Assembly: GCF_905220415.1 (NCBI RefSeq)
Contig: NC_059537.1
Location: 4,873,622 to 4,937,621 of the forward strand
Direction of reading: 5' to 3'
Length of the DNA stretch: 64,000 nt
DNA from: Colias croceus
Lineage: Eukaryota; Arthropoda; Insecta; Lepidoptera; Pieridae
Part shown: piece by piece, positions 13,101 through 22,100 of the stretch
Layout: the number at the start of each line of letters is the position of its first letter
Position numbering within the stretch: position 1 is the stretch's first letter
Notes under the pieces: model-generated
The model's input: the letters and a program-made list of their open reading frames with translations, nothing else
Told to the model about the DNA's origin: nothing
Databases searched by the model: none
Position numbers and translations under genes: made by a program

Positions 13101-13788
13101 TTTTTTCAAATCGGTGTACCTACTTTTTGATTTTATTTTTAACTAGCTTTCCACCCGCGGCTTCGCCCGCGCATTGAAAGAAAACCCGTATAGTTCCCGT
13201 TCCCCTGGGATTTCCGGAATAAAACCTATCCTATGTCCCGGGGTAAAAAGTAGCCTATGTCCTTTCTCGGGTAACAAAATATCTATATACCAAATTTCAT
13301 GCAAATTGGTTCAGTAGTTAAGGCGTGATTGAGTAACAGACAGACAGACAGACAGAGTTACTTTCGCGTTTATAAGTATGGATGAATAAGCAAACAAAAA
13401 AAAAACAATTTTTTTCTCAGTATATAAAGTGCGATTCCAAAATATAAACAAAAACCCTATTGCATAAGTTCGTATTACAATATTTCATTCAATTTTTCAA
13501 TAATTTTACTTTTCACGTTAAAGCTTCGTCGAGTTTCTAGAACTTTCTCCATCATCCTAATTCACATTCGTTATTCCCTTCCAGGTAATACAGCTAGTAG
13601 AGAGCGGCGAGCGGCTCGAGCGGCCGGACAACTGTCCCGACGAGATCTACCAAGTGATGTTAGACTGCTGGGCGTACACGCCCGAGGTGCGGCCCACGTT
13701 CAGCAAACTCGTCGATGTATTCTCTCAACACCCGGACTACGTGAACATCAGCCAGATGGCGCTTGACAACGATGACGTCACCGTCTGA
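1173..13788 (+). CDS. Shark: Shark: SH2-ankyrin-SH2 non-receptor tyrosine kinase (13 exons, 783 aa)
   Basis: Exons: 1173-1248, 1333-1409, 1485-1693, 4037-4235, 4487-4627, 4805-4910, 5006-5235, 5408-5548, 6133-6448, 11636-11865, 12092-12288, 12688-12913, 13585-13788. All junctions are GT-AG, and the frame stays open for 784 codons including TGA. Domains: N-terminal SH2 (WFHGK at 9-13, FLVRES with Arg35), ankyrin repeats at about 122-268, second SH2 (WYHG at 284-287, FLVRYSE with Arg319), a proline-rich segment near 380-393, a Ser/Asn-rich linker (394-498), then a tyrosine kinase. The kinase has a GEGEFG loop at 513-518, VAVK Lys538, Glu555, HRDLAARN with Asp630, DFG Asp648 and a tandem Tyr661-Tyr662 in the activation loop. 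The SH2-ANK-SH2-kinase order is diagnostic of Shark/HTK16. In Drosophila, Shark acts with the engulfment receptor Draper and in dorsal closure. All catalytic residues are intact, so the enzyme is probably active. The exon 9 acceptor could instead be at 6099 (ORF also open), but 6132 is the better choice. Confidence 0.95.
1694..4036 (+). other. Shark intron 3 (2.3 kb), no gene seen
   Basis: AT-rich intron between the first SH2 domain and the ankyrin repeats. It holds many short ORF fragments but nothing with recognisable protein similarity, splice context or clear terminal repeats. Confidence 0.6.
5849..5861. repeat. SINE target-site duplication, left copy
   Basis: TCTGATCTAGAAT, identical to the copy at 6068-6080 on the other side of the SINE. 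Confidence 0.85.
5862..6067 (-). mobile_element. tRNA-derived SINE in Shark intron 8
   Basis: Read on the minus strand, the element begins with a Pol III-like head. A box A-like TGGTACAGTGG (about 6037-6047) is followed about 30 nt later by a box B GGTTCGATTC (about 6009-6018), and then by a roughly 140-bp body. It is bracketed by a perfect 13-bp direct repeat, TCTGATCTAGAAT, at 5849-5861 and 6068-6080, which is a target-site duplication. The split promoter plus TSD identify a SINE. The family name is not assigned. It lies about 65 bp upstream of the exon 9 acceptor of Shark. The 132-codon antisense ORF over this area is just SINE sequence. Confidence 0.85.
6068..6080. repeat. SINE target-site duplication, right copy
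   Basis: TCTGATCTAGAAT, the second copy of the 13-bp duplication made when the SINE inserted. Confidence 0.85.
6709..7389 (-). pseudogene. LINE ORF2 fragment: C-terminal domain
   Basis: A 226-codon ORF carrying the thumb/C-terminal region found after the RT in Jockey-type ORF2 (VLYSTYVRSILDYASNIWSP is characteristic). The same frame is open upstream to about 7550. The remaining 220 bp to the AAAT tail is 3'UTR. Confidence 0.75.
7547..8203 (-). pseudogene. LINE ORF2 fragment: reverse transcriptase core
   Basis: 218 codons with the RT blocks in order: IVPIYKSG, NYRPISIL, GFIKGRST, DFEKAFDRV (catalytic Asp), SGVPQGSILGP and YADD (catalytic Asp pair). It is cut off on the 5' side by the palindrome near 8265 and on the 3' side by a further frame break near 7550, so it cannot be translated as one protein with the endonuclease. 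Confidence 0.88.
8242..8290. repeat. Perfect 24-bp palindrome inside LINE reverse transcriptase
   Basis: Arms 8242-8265 and 8267-8290 (CAATTTTTCTAAAACAGTGC... and its exact complement) are separated by a single A. The structure interrupts ORF2. Confidence 0.95.
8250..9209 (-). pseudogene. LINE ORF2 fragment: endonuclease C-terminus and linker to RT
   Basis: A 319-codon open segment in the middle of ORF2. Its N-terminal part continues the endonuclease (LDLIFSN-type motif), followed by the long linker typical of Jockey/CR1 ORF2. It ends at a 24-bp perfect palindrome (8242-8290) that throws the reading out of frame before the reverse transcriptase begins. Confidence 0.78.
9319..9720 (-). pseudogene. 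LINE ORF2 fragment: APE-like endonuclease N-terminal half
   Basis: 133 codons starting MANKINFFYQNVRGLKTKT. The early QNVRGL and the ITETWL motif (a catalytic Glu of the exonuclease-endonuclease-phosphatase fold) are diagnostic of the LINE endonuclease that nicks target DNA. The frame breaks near 9320. The continuation, including the GDFN motif, is found in another frame just downstream, and then in the ORF at 9209-8250. Confidence 0.8.
9844..10959 (-). CDS. LINE ORF1: PHD-finger, coiled-coil nucleic-acid-binding protein
   Basis: A 371-codon ORF. It opens with a C4HC3 zinc finger (Cys5, Cys8, Cys21, Cys24, His29, Cys32, Cys48, Cys51) of PHD type. A Ser/Gln-rich stretch follows, then a long charged coiled coil (about 105-200) and a domain beginning around NLEIIGLPE that resembles the RRM-like region of LINE ORF1 proteins. 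ORF1 products of this kind coat the element's RNA and assist target-primed reverse transcription. The last 30 or so residues look out of frame with the rest, so the C-terminus may be frameshifted. It is followed within 125 bp by the endonuclease ORF on the same strand. Confidence 0.8.
   Translation of the reverse strand: MGLLCEACKNSISVTQRRIKCTTCALVFHSECVDFGNNSTSMRTQWKCPSCTAALRKGGDNSNTPVRGGIKNTVHQQQSQPSSDVSGQSSKATPEFNPPSTTNAALTTPELLSYFEQLLDEKLKKIKEDFLDEIKNCLLKKIKNELTEISTEVKTIKESYDMLQSEHLDLQQNFEKLEAVVLDKNNQLDELRYLMNKQQQWSRQWNLEIIGLPEKINEDPKQIITEIAKYAGIILCNDQIEFAHRVQPFKNIPGRPKPLVVKLKDRLYKDKILSGIRKKKGINTNNIGVEGPTTKFFVFEHLTPENKVLLKQTKDLAAQNSYKFVWVRNCNIFLRKSEESPALCINSPIHLHTNTTFTVTYYFEHIIRHNH
11001..11635. 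other. Right part of Shark intron 9
   Basis: Sequence between the LINE ORF1 start and the kinase exon. It probably includes the LINE 5'UTR and its unresolved border. No coding exon is seen. A T-rich run at about 11517-11530 and TGACGT-containing words are present without further support for function. Confidence 0.4.
12493..12553. repeat. Inverted repeat (stem-loop) in Shark intron 11
   Basis: Arms 12493-12508 (TCGTGGACCTTTTCAA) and 12538-12553 (TTGAAAGGGTCCACGA) pair over 16 bases with one mismatch, which would be a G-U pair in RNA, around a 29-nt loop. No function is assigned. Confidence 0.7.
13142..13383 (-). repeat. Lepidopteran dispersed repeat ending in CTAGT motif (copy in Shark intron 12)
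   Basis: Starts with ACTAGCTTTCCACCCGCGGC, contains a CAGA/CAGACAGA run and ends TTATAAGTATGG. Its reverse complement matches the copy at 29053-29266 (GGAAAGCTAGT end, TTACTCAATCACGCC core). Family assignment (Helitron-like or another non-autonomous group) is uncertain. Confidence 0.75.
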
Positions 13789-14382
13789 CATCTAGCGCCC
13801 TCTAGCGCGCTTTGGTTAATGCGCGCTGTACAGCGGGTGCTGTGCCTCACTTGTGGGGATGATATTGATGCGGCCTACGTCTAGGAACGTTCTAGTAGTG
13901 GTTGATGTATTCTCGCAACACCAGGACTATGTGAACATCAGGCAGATGGCGCTAGACAACGATGACGTCACCGTCTGACATCTAGCGCCCTCTAGCGCGC
14001 TTTGGTTAATGCGCGCTGTACAGCGGGTGCTATGCCTTACTTGTGGGGATGATATAGATGCGGCCTACGTCTAGGAACGTTCTAGAATATGTCGATGTAT
14101 TCTCGTAATACCCGGATTATGTGAACATCAGGCAGATGGCGCTAGACAATGATGACGTCACCGTCTGCTCTGGTTGATGCGCGCTGTACAGCGGGTGCCT
14201 CACTTGTGGGGACGATCTCGGTGCGGCCTATGTGTAAAGAACGTTCTAGAATTTGTCGATGTATTCTCGCAACACCCGGATTACATTAACATCAGCCAGA
14301 TGGCGCTAGACAACGATGACGTCACCGTCTGACATCTAGCGCCCTCCTCCAATGAAGCCTATGTATAAGGAATGTTCTAGAA
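13711..14382 (+). repeat. Tandem copies of the Shark terminal coding segment plus 3'UTR
   Basis: Four head-to-tail units begin at 13711 (genuine end of Shark), 13901, 14091 and 14255. Each starts with the last 26 codons of Shark (GTCGATGTATTCTC... through ACCGTCTGA) and continues into 3'UTR (GCGCGCTGTACAGCGGGTGC... GGAACGTTCTAG). The first two spacings are 190 bp and the third is 164 bp. Unit 2 and unit 4 keep the short frame open to the same TGA, while unit 3 has an early TAA. A shorter remnant (GATGACGTCACCGCC...) recurs at about 14555-14585. No splice acceptor precedes the extra units, so they are most likely untranslated 3'UTR sequence. Confidence 0.9.
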
Positions 14383-14585
14383 GGCGATGGTATGTTGGAA
14401 TATCGATGACATAGTTAGAATAGTTGTTTTGTATGGAAAATTTAATGATATTGTAGTAGTTGGTATAGGTATAAATGGAGTAGAAAAGTTGTTACAGTAG
14501 GAACGCTTCGGTTTATGTTGAGACTGGACTAATTTTGATAGCCGGTGCTCGATAATGATGACGTCACCGCCTAGCATCTAGCGCC

Positions 14586-16189
14586 CAGTTAGTAGTAAGT
14601 ATATAGATTATATTTGATGATTTGACGTCACAATGGCCTAGGGCTACTTGTAGAGCATTTCTCGTATACTGTAGAGTGGGTATTGCAATGATTATTATTA
14701 AATTACGTTTTAAAAAAAATAATGTTAAATCAATTGGAAACATCAATGAAGAACTAAGCAAGTTATGTGAATGGTGATTTAGGTATTTTTGTCTAGAGAC
14801 CGAAACAAGTAAAGATACGTAGCGCTCGACCGCCGTTCAGCCCCCTCTAGATTTTTATAAGTCATGTATCAATGAAAATGTTTTACGTGATTTACGCGTA
14901 GAAAACAAAATACTTCTAAAATGTCTCGTATTGTGTAGGCTGAGTATGAAAAGTTACTATGTAGTTAGATAAATTATATCAATAGGAATGCTTTGGTTAT
15001 TGTAGATGGCGCTGATATCATTTAGATGTAAACTTATAATGGCTTTTTATAAGATTTGACCAAAACCATGATTGGTAAAAATATAATTTTAAAAACTAGA
15101 TCTAATGTATACAATATACATGTAGTAAATATGGTTCAAATTAAATAAAATTTATACATTAATGGACTCTTGACAAGAAAAAGGATATTTGCTTTTTATG
15201 CTAAAATGAATTTTCTGCATTTTCTTTTTCATATTGTAGTTTGTTGTTATTCATTATTATTTCGTGGTAATTAACTGTGACGTCATTATTATTTACATTG
15301 CCAATTTCTTGCATTTCTTAGTTACGCTAAACTTCATAAGTTTCTCAAACATGACACTATTTATCAATGTTCAAATATCTATTACGTAAATCTAAAAATC
15401 TCAACAAATTTTAGAAATAATATATGACTAGGCGTGTGAGCGTGTTGTATGCCTTTATGTGCCTGAGCCTGACTGTATTAAAATAGAAATAATTTAATTT
15501 ATAAGATATTATTGTACAAAATATGGTTTATGGACTTCCAACTAAATATCATTAAGCAATAAGTTTTAATGACACATAAATATCCTTTAGTAGGCTTATT
15601 TATTATACAAATTTTAAATGCATTTTAAACGTTTTTAGATATCCCAATTTTATTTATATGATACTTGTACAAAATATTGTTTATACGAAATATATTTTTT
15701 CTATTCAAATGTATAATATTCGGTAGTTTAATTTTCGCCCATACAGATCAGATATGTACTAAATGTTAGGTTGTTAATGCTTTTAGTATTAAACTAGTAA
15801 GTAATGAAACCATTTGATACAATGTGTACATTCCTTTTTTGTAGTTTGTAGCAAAATAAATTATGGATTTACACACATATTCATATACAATTAATACAAT
15901 ACAAAGTCAATGTTATTTTTAATTAATGAACGATTATTTCTCATGAATGAATATATTTTAACCATTTGTAATTTAATATTGAATGCCATACTACTGTGTT
16001 ATATTCCTGCGATCGCCAGGTTGTGTTATTTGTGTACAAAATTTTAATCGTAGTTACCCAAATTCTCTGTTTATTTAAAGAATTTATATTAAATTCTATT
16101 TTACGAGTCTGATTTAGTATTTTTAATTATTTTAACAGATTATATCAATTTTGTTAAGTGAAATGTGATAACGGTATTTATGACGATTT
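14586..16189. other. Probable Shark 3'UTR / intergenic, no gene seen
   Basis: AT-rich sequence downstream of Shark without coding potential. Several AATAAA hexamers (for example 15144-15149 and 16190-16195) could end the transcript, and which one is used cannot be told from sequence. Confidence 0.5.
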
Positions 16190-16195
16190 AATAAA
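16190..16195 (+). terminator. Candidate polyadenylation signal, + strand (Shark)
   Basis: AATAAA followed by ATGTATTCC. It lies only 22 bp from an opposing AATAAA on the minus strand (16217-16222), the arrangement expected for two convergent transcripts. Other hexamers upstream are equally possible. Confidence 0.3.
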
Positions 16196-16216
16196 ATGTA
16201 TTCCATAATTCGTTGT

Positions 16217-16222
16217 TTTATT
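16217..16222 (-). terminator. Candidate polyadenylation signal, - strand (LRR gene)
   Basis: TTTATT on the plus strand, which is AATAAA on the minus strand, 364 bp beyond the LRR stop codon. Its position fits a 3'UTR of ordinary length, but there is no direct support. Confidence 0.35.
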
Positions 16223-16585
16223 ATCAATTAAATTTTTAAATTAAAATGTTTATTTTCTATATAAAATTATTTAATAATAATGTCTTTAACCTAATATTTG
16301 TATGTATTGACTTAAATATTCAAGTATTATAATATATTTAATATACTTAAATGTAACAATTTCAATTAATATACAGCTTACCTTTTTTTTGAAAAAATAC
16401 CATGTCTTAATTTAATATCAGTACAGAAAAATATCCACATTAGATAATACGATAATTGCGATTCTTATAAATATTCGTTAATACTCATTACATATAGTGC
16501 CAATTTCAATGTATAGTGCAGTTATAACTTAGTTTGAAGAGTATTATATTGTAGTTATCAATAGTTTAGCATAATAGTATTGAAT

Positions 16586-18502
16586 TTACAAGTTAACACG
16601 GCATTCGTTATAAGGCGGGGGTGGAGTCTCCGCTCGTTCATCCACATTAGCATTCCCTTCTCTAATCCCAGACAACCTCGGAGCTGACGGGCCTGTTTCA
16701 ACTTGTCTCCTATATATCGGAGGGGTTTCCATATCACTATGTACTATTGCGTTCCACAACAAACGATTCCTCATATCCCCCTCTCTTCGCCTTCTCCAGC
16801 GATCTCGCCGTGTCTGCGGTCGGCTAAACAGCTGACGACACGAACATATCTGTCTCAACCATACATACGTCGCTATTATACCAATCGCCATCCCAATTTC
16901 TACTCCGATTACAAATGCTTGGAGAGCAGAAAAGTTCTTATCGAACTTCTGAAAAGGCGTCAATGGCGGCTCTTTCGGAGGCACTTGCGTTTCATTCGCT
17001 TTCGTTATGTTCCACACTGCGTCCACATCTACGGGTTTCCTCTCAATGGGCACTACTGATATCATTTTTTCGAACATTTTCGGAATTCTCTGTTTACAAA
17101 TTTTCTCGTAAGCTATCTCGTGTGATACGATCCATTCTTCCGTAGCTTTAAAATCAGCATTGCATTGCCAGTAATCGTTTCTCAGTTCTATTCTTTTTAA
17201 TTTTCGCAAGGGTCTTAAAACGTCCAGATTTACAGTGACCATATAGTTTTCACTTAAATCTAACTTCTTTAGATTGGGCAGGCGTGTAAACATCCGATCC
17301 GGTAACGATTTTATGCGACAGCTGTTAAGATTCAGCACCTGAAAATTTATTTTACATTACATTAGAGACCTAATTTTACCTTATTTAAAAATATTAAATG
17401 CATTTAATAATGCTTTTTATATTTTTCTTGGTAGATATCATTAAGTAATTACTTAGTATCGTTACTTCTATGACGACACTCATTAGTGAAAATGCGTAAT
17501 GGTTAAGTAATAGATGATGATTCAGATATTTATATTAACAGGAATATTATATATTAGAAATATTATATAGTATATACTTTGTTCATACATAGTGTAAAAA
17601 TCCATGATTTATTTACCTGTAATTTACTGTGTGCAATGAAAGGTTCATTTTTGAGAGACTCGAACATATTCGCCGATAGGTCGAGGATGTTTAAATCGGG
17701 CGTATACCAGAACACATCAGATGGGAAGTATCTTAGCCTATTATTGCTCAGGTTTAGTTCTGTGAGTTGGTTCAACCCCGCGAATGCATGCAAGCCAATC
17801 CAGAATATCTGATTGTATGATAAGTCTAGCACTTTGATAGACTTGTAGCCTAGTTCCTGAAATGTACGAGACAATTATAAAATAAATATCTTATCTCCAC
17901 TGTAAAGCTTAATCAAATAGAAGCCACAGTAACAGGTATGCCCATACATAATATCGGAAAAGTTATTATGTGGGAAAATACACATTTTTATATGGTGTGA
18001 ATTAGAACCAAATTGGGCCATTAGCTCTTTAATAACATGAAGTTTTCACAATCGCTTACGGTATGACTAAGAAAGATAAGGCTTTTACAAACAATGCACT
18101 ACACCCATGCAGTTCCCGATTCCCTCTTATCTTCATTTACATTTCATTAGTAAGTATATTACATAGATACGTACGTACTACGTACAATTAGTCTACTGTC
18201 TATTAAGAATATGTTTATTTATATAGTTATGCAAAGATGTGGCAAAGCAGTTTTATTATTCACACAATTTAGTTTGGAACTCATACCTTAAAGCAGAAAT
18301 TATCCAACTCGCTAATAACATTTCGACTCAGGCTATACACTTGCACTTCCTTTGGCACACCAAGAGCCACAGATATAATGTTTTGATCAACACAAATGGC
18401 TCTATTTAACCCATTATCTGAATCACAATCACACTGCTTCGGACACAAAACACAGTACGACTCACTCAATAGGGACACTAATATGAATACTGAAGTCCAC
18501 AT
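16586..18502 (-). CDS. Leucine-rich-repeat single-pass membrane protein (3 exons, 402 aa)
   Basis: Exons on the minus strand: 18502-18287, 17856-17617, 17338-16586, joined in phase 0 by GT-AG introns. The N-terminus is a signal peptide (about 1-18) followed by an LRRNT cap (Cys20, Cys24, Cys26). LRRs with the LxxLxLSxN pattern (VLDLSYNQI, ELNLSNNRL, ILDLSANMF, KLDLSENYM) run from about 50 to 200, with an LRRCT-like region around RNDYWQCNADF. A hydrophobic span at about 293-313 forms one transmembrane helix, and the roughly 89-residue cytoplasmic tail is Arg-rich. The tail ends with PPPPYNE (PPxY at 392-395), a motif that binds WW domains such as those of Nedd4-type ligases. The extracellular LRRs suggest adhesion or ligand binding. 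I cannot name an ortholog. It converges with Shark. Confidence 0.88.
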
Positions 18503-19169
18503 TTTTACACCACACCTTTAAAAGGTGCATTATAAATTGTTTGAAAGCACTCTAGCTGTGTTCTCGTGTGAAAATGGAGCAGTGCTATAATGAACTGATA
18601 GCAGCTATCGCCGCGATAAGATAGCCCGTTATCAGTGTCTCCTTGCATTGACCACTCATTTATAAACAAAGGGAAATAAAATTAGCGATTCCAGTAAATA
18701 TTTTATTCACAATTACACGAAATAGGTAATTTACATTTGTAGTAACAAAAAATGTAGCTATTTGTGATGTTTACCTTGTATAATTCTATTCTCTCTCTCA
18801 CACATACCGTATGTAAGGTCCGTAAAATATACGGTATGTGTGAGTTTTGACGTAGAAGGGCAACTCTGTTAATTTTTTTACAATTTTGAAAAAAAAAACC
18901 GTGAAGATAATGATGTTGAGAAAGTCGCAACCAAGAAATAATGGATTTTTATTTAAAGACAGATTATTTTCATGTACTTCCATAGCAACAGTACTAATAT
19001 TATTATTGTAAATAAAGTAAAATATTATAGTAAAACTTATCCTAATAATACTTTTGAGAATGCTTTCAGTCTATAAGTAAAAAAACCTAATAAATATTTA
19101 AAATAAATACCAATTCATATTATTAATTACACACATACTTGTAATACTCATTACTCAGGACACAATTGA
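18503..19169. other. Spacer between LRR gene and Myb/SANT-like gene
   Basis: Promoter side of the LRR gene and 3' side of its minus-strand neighbour. It contains a strong hairpin at 18797-18844 and otherwise no coding or repeat structure that I can define. Confidence 0.5.
18797..18844. repeat. Perfect 16-bp inverted repeat with 16-nt loop
   Basis: Arms CTCACACATACCGTAT (18797-18812) and ATACGGTATGTGTGAG (18829-18844) are exact complements. The hairpin lies about 300 bp upstream of the LRR gene start. It could be a small MITE remnant or an RNA hairpin, and nothing decides between them. Confidence 0.85.
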
Positions 19170-22100
19170 CTAACTGAAAATATTAGAGTTCTGTCTATTT
19201 TGAGCATTTGCTGAGTAACATCCCTTTATAGTGTAGTTTATTCCCATTATAGCATTCCTCACTTCATAAGCAGATCCACAGATACTCTCAAATGTTGTAG
19301 CAAGTCTGTCCACGGCCAGAGCCTGTAAGTAAATATAAAAAAAAGTTTATTTAATATCTTATGTGGCACAATGCTTGCACTTGCACTGTAGTAGAAATAA
19401 ATGTTGGCAAAGTATATTTCCCGACACATTTTATACAATACAAAGAAAATATCCCTCCCACATGATTATTTTTGAAAAAATTCAAAACAATGTTGATAAT
19501 CTATTTTGTCGTGTTCTGTATTAAGTGAATAATGAAGATGATTCGTTAGATGAAATTCAATTAGCCAAGAACTTATACAGGGTGGAAGGTTAAGATGGGG
19601 CATGAAGGGCAGGTACCTTAACCGTTGTAGCTACATGAAAACGTTCTTAGGAGACTATCCTTAAATTCTTGAGAAATTTTAATCTGCATTCACAGATTTT
19701 TGAAAAAATGTTCGGTCAGCAAGGAAATCGGCAGTTTTCAAAAAAAAATTTTTTGATGCCAATCGATCCAGTTTCTCATGGGGATCAAAACACTCTAAAA
19801 GACCAACTGAGGTATGAGTACTAGAAAAGTCAGAAATCGTGAAAAACTATTTTCATTCATGAACAAGTAAAAAGACAAAGGCACAGCCATGCATGCAGCT
19901 AACATGCCAGCGACGCAAAGGTAAGGTAAGGTCCAATCAAGTGGTATTGGTACAGATTTACGAAGGCACCCTGAACTCCGAAATCTACAACAACACCATT
20001 TTGAAAAATCTTGAGGATGTATTAGACGATTTACCACTGTCAGAATTGCGAAAAATTTATTTTCAACAAGATGGTGCTCCACCTCACAACAGTCGTCAAA
20101 CGCGCTCATACCTAAATGAACAATTTGGCGCACAATGGATTGGCACACATGGTCCCATCCGGCCACTCTGGCCGCCCCGTAGCCCCAACTTGACACCTCT
20201 AGATTTTTTCATCTGGGGTTATGTAAATAATGAAATTTATAAAAGATCATACAACAATGCTCAGGAACTAAAAGATTCACTTTCTGCAATACTTTACGTA
20301 ATTCACCCAAATAAGTTGTCGGCTGCTACGCGCTCAGTAGTAAAACGAGCAAACCTATGTTTACGTCAAAACGGTGACCACTTTGAGCATCTCATATCAT
20401 AAGTTTTATGTAAATTATTTCAGAAATTCTGGAATTATCACCACTTTAAATGTTGTTTTTTGTTATTATTTTGTTATTTTGTTATTTTCTTTGACAACCG
20501 TTTAATTAAATTAATGTTTCTTCTTATTATCAGTATGTGTTTTAATAATCAGAAACAAAAAATATTGAAGCCTGAAAATCTCTTTGGAGTTTTCTATTAG
20601 CGCATCTTTGTTGAATCACTTATTTTCTTAGTGAATGTGTGGAAATAGTTTTTCGCGATTTCTGACTTTTCTAGTACTCATACCTCAGTTGGTCTTTTAG
20701 AGTGTTTTGATCCCCATGAGAAACTGGATCGATTGGCATCAAAAAAAAATTTTTTAAAAACTGCCGATTTCCTTGCTGACCGTACATTTTTTCAAAAATC
20801 TGTGAATGCAGATTAAAATTTCTCAAGAATTTAAGGATAGTCTCCTAAGAACGTTTTCATGTAGCTACAACGGTTAAGGTACCTGCCCTTCATGCCCCAT
20901 CTTAACCTTCCACCCTGTATATCTTTCATCAAAACTTTTTTTTACTATGTAGCTCTAGTCTTCATAATTAATCTATCAAATGCTTTGATTTAAATACTCT
21001 ATACTCATATTATAAGGCTGAAGAGTTTGTTTGTTTGTTTGAACACACTAATCTCAGGAACTACTGGTCCGATTTGAAAAATTCTTTCGGTGTTAGATAG
21101 CTCATTTATCGAGGAAGGTTATAGGCTATAATATATCATCACGCTACGACCAACAGGAGTGGAGCCACAGGGGTGAAACCGCTCGGAGCAGCTAGTATTT
21201 TAATAATGAGTGTAGTAATGATAGTGACATGTCATCTTACTTGCTTGTGTGATGCTTCAGCTATTTGTTCCATTGCTTTTGAATGAGCAAGGGAAGCTTG
21301 TGCCATTTGTGATACAGCCATTGCCTGTTTGCTCATTGCTTCTATCTGTAAGAAAATTAGTACTTTATTAAGCTATTGCATAGCTTCTATCGCGGGCCTT
21401 GAGCGCAGGGACCGAATCGAGAAATTCCGTAACGAAAAAACCTCACGCTCCCCACTCCGACGGGCTCGGAGGTGTTGTATGAAGGCATAGCATGCAATAG
21501 TTTTACCGCGGCAGTCCCCGAGTGCCACACGTCTTTTTATTATTTTTGAAGTGAAACTTCTTAATCAGGGTTGGAAAAAAATTTAGTGTAACATTTTTTC
21601 GTTACGCGTGACATTTTTCCGTTACGCGCCATCTTTTTCTTATGCCTACCACGCGTGATACGACGTATTTCTGTAAAGTTGCATGTAGTAAATTATTTTT
21701 TTGAAAAAATAAGGTCATAAAGAAGTTTCACTTCTTACGTGTGTACACTAGTACACGCATACATTTTTTTTTTACAAATACTGGCTTTAAATTTCAACCT
21801 TTAGCTAAATTAGTCTTTATTATATTCTACTAACACAATTTTTATTTTGGTTAAGTAATGTTTGGCTTTGTTAATAGGCAAATATTATTATTTTTTATCA
21901 CAATAACTGCATGAGCTTTGTGTAATCACTACATAGTATAAAACAAAGTCGCTTTCTCCGTCCATATTTCCCTATGTCCCTTTGTATGCTTAAGTCTTTA
22001 AAACTACGCAACGGATTTTGATGCGATTTTTTTTAATAGATAGAGTGATTCAAGAGGAAGATTTTAGTATATAATTTATTAGGTTTAAGACAAAGCGGGC

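Larger units (their letters stand above)
19578..20917 (+). mobile_element. Mariner/Tc1-superfamily transposon with ~275-bp terminal inverted repeats
   Basis: The element begins CAGGGTGGAAGGTTAAGATG and ends with the complement. It is flanked by TA on both sides (19576-19577, 20918-20919) and is 1340 bp long. The two ends stay complementary for about 275 bp (19578 to about 19853; about 20641 to 20917). The centre holds a transposase ORF lacking its N-terminal half. It sits inside the last intron of the Myb/SANT-like gene, on the opposite strand. Confidence 0.93.

Noticed and set aside
16703..17145. Plus-strand ORFs opposite LRR exon 3
   Set aside because: Antisense of a well-supported exon with LRR and transmembrane features.
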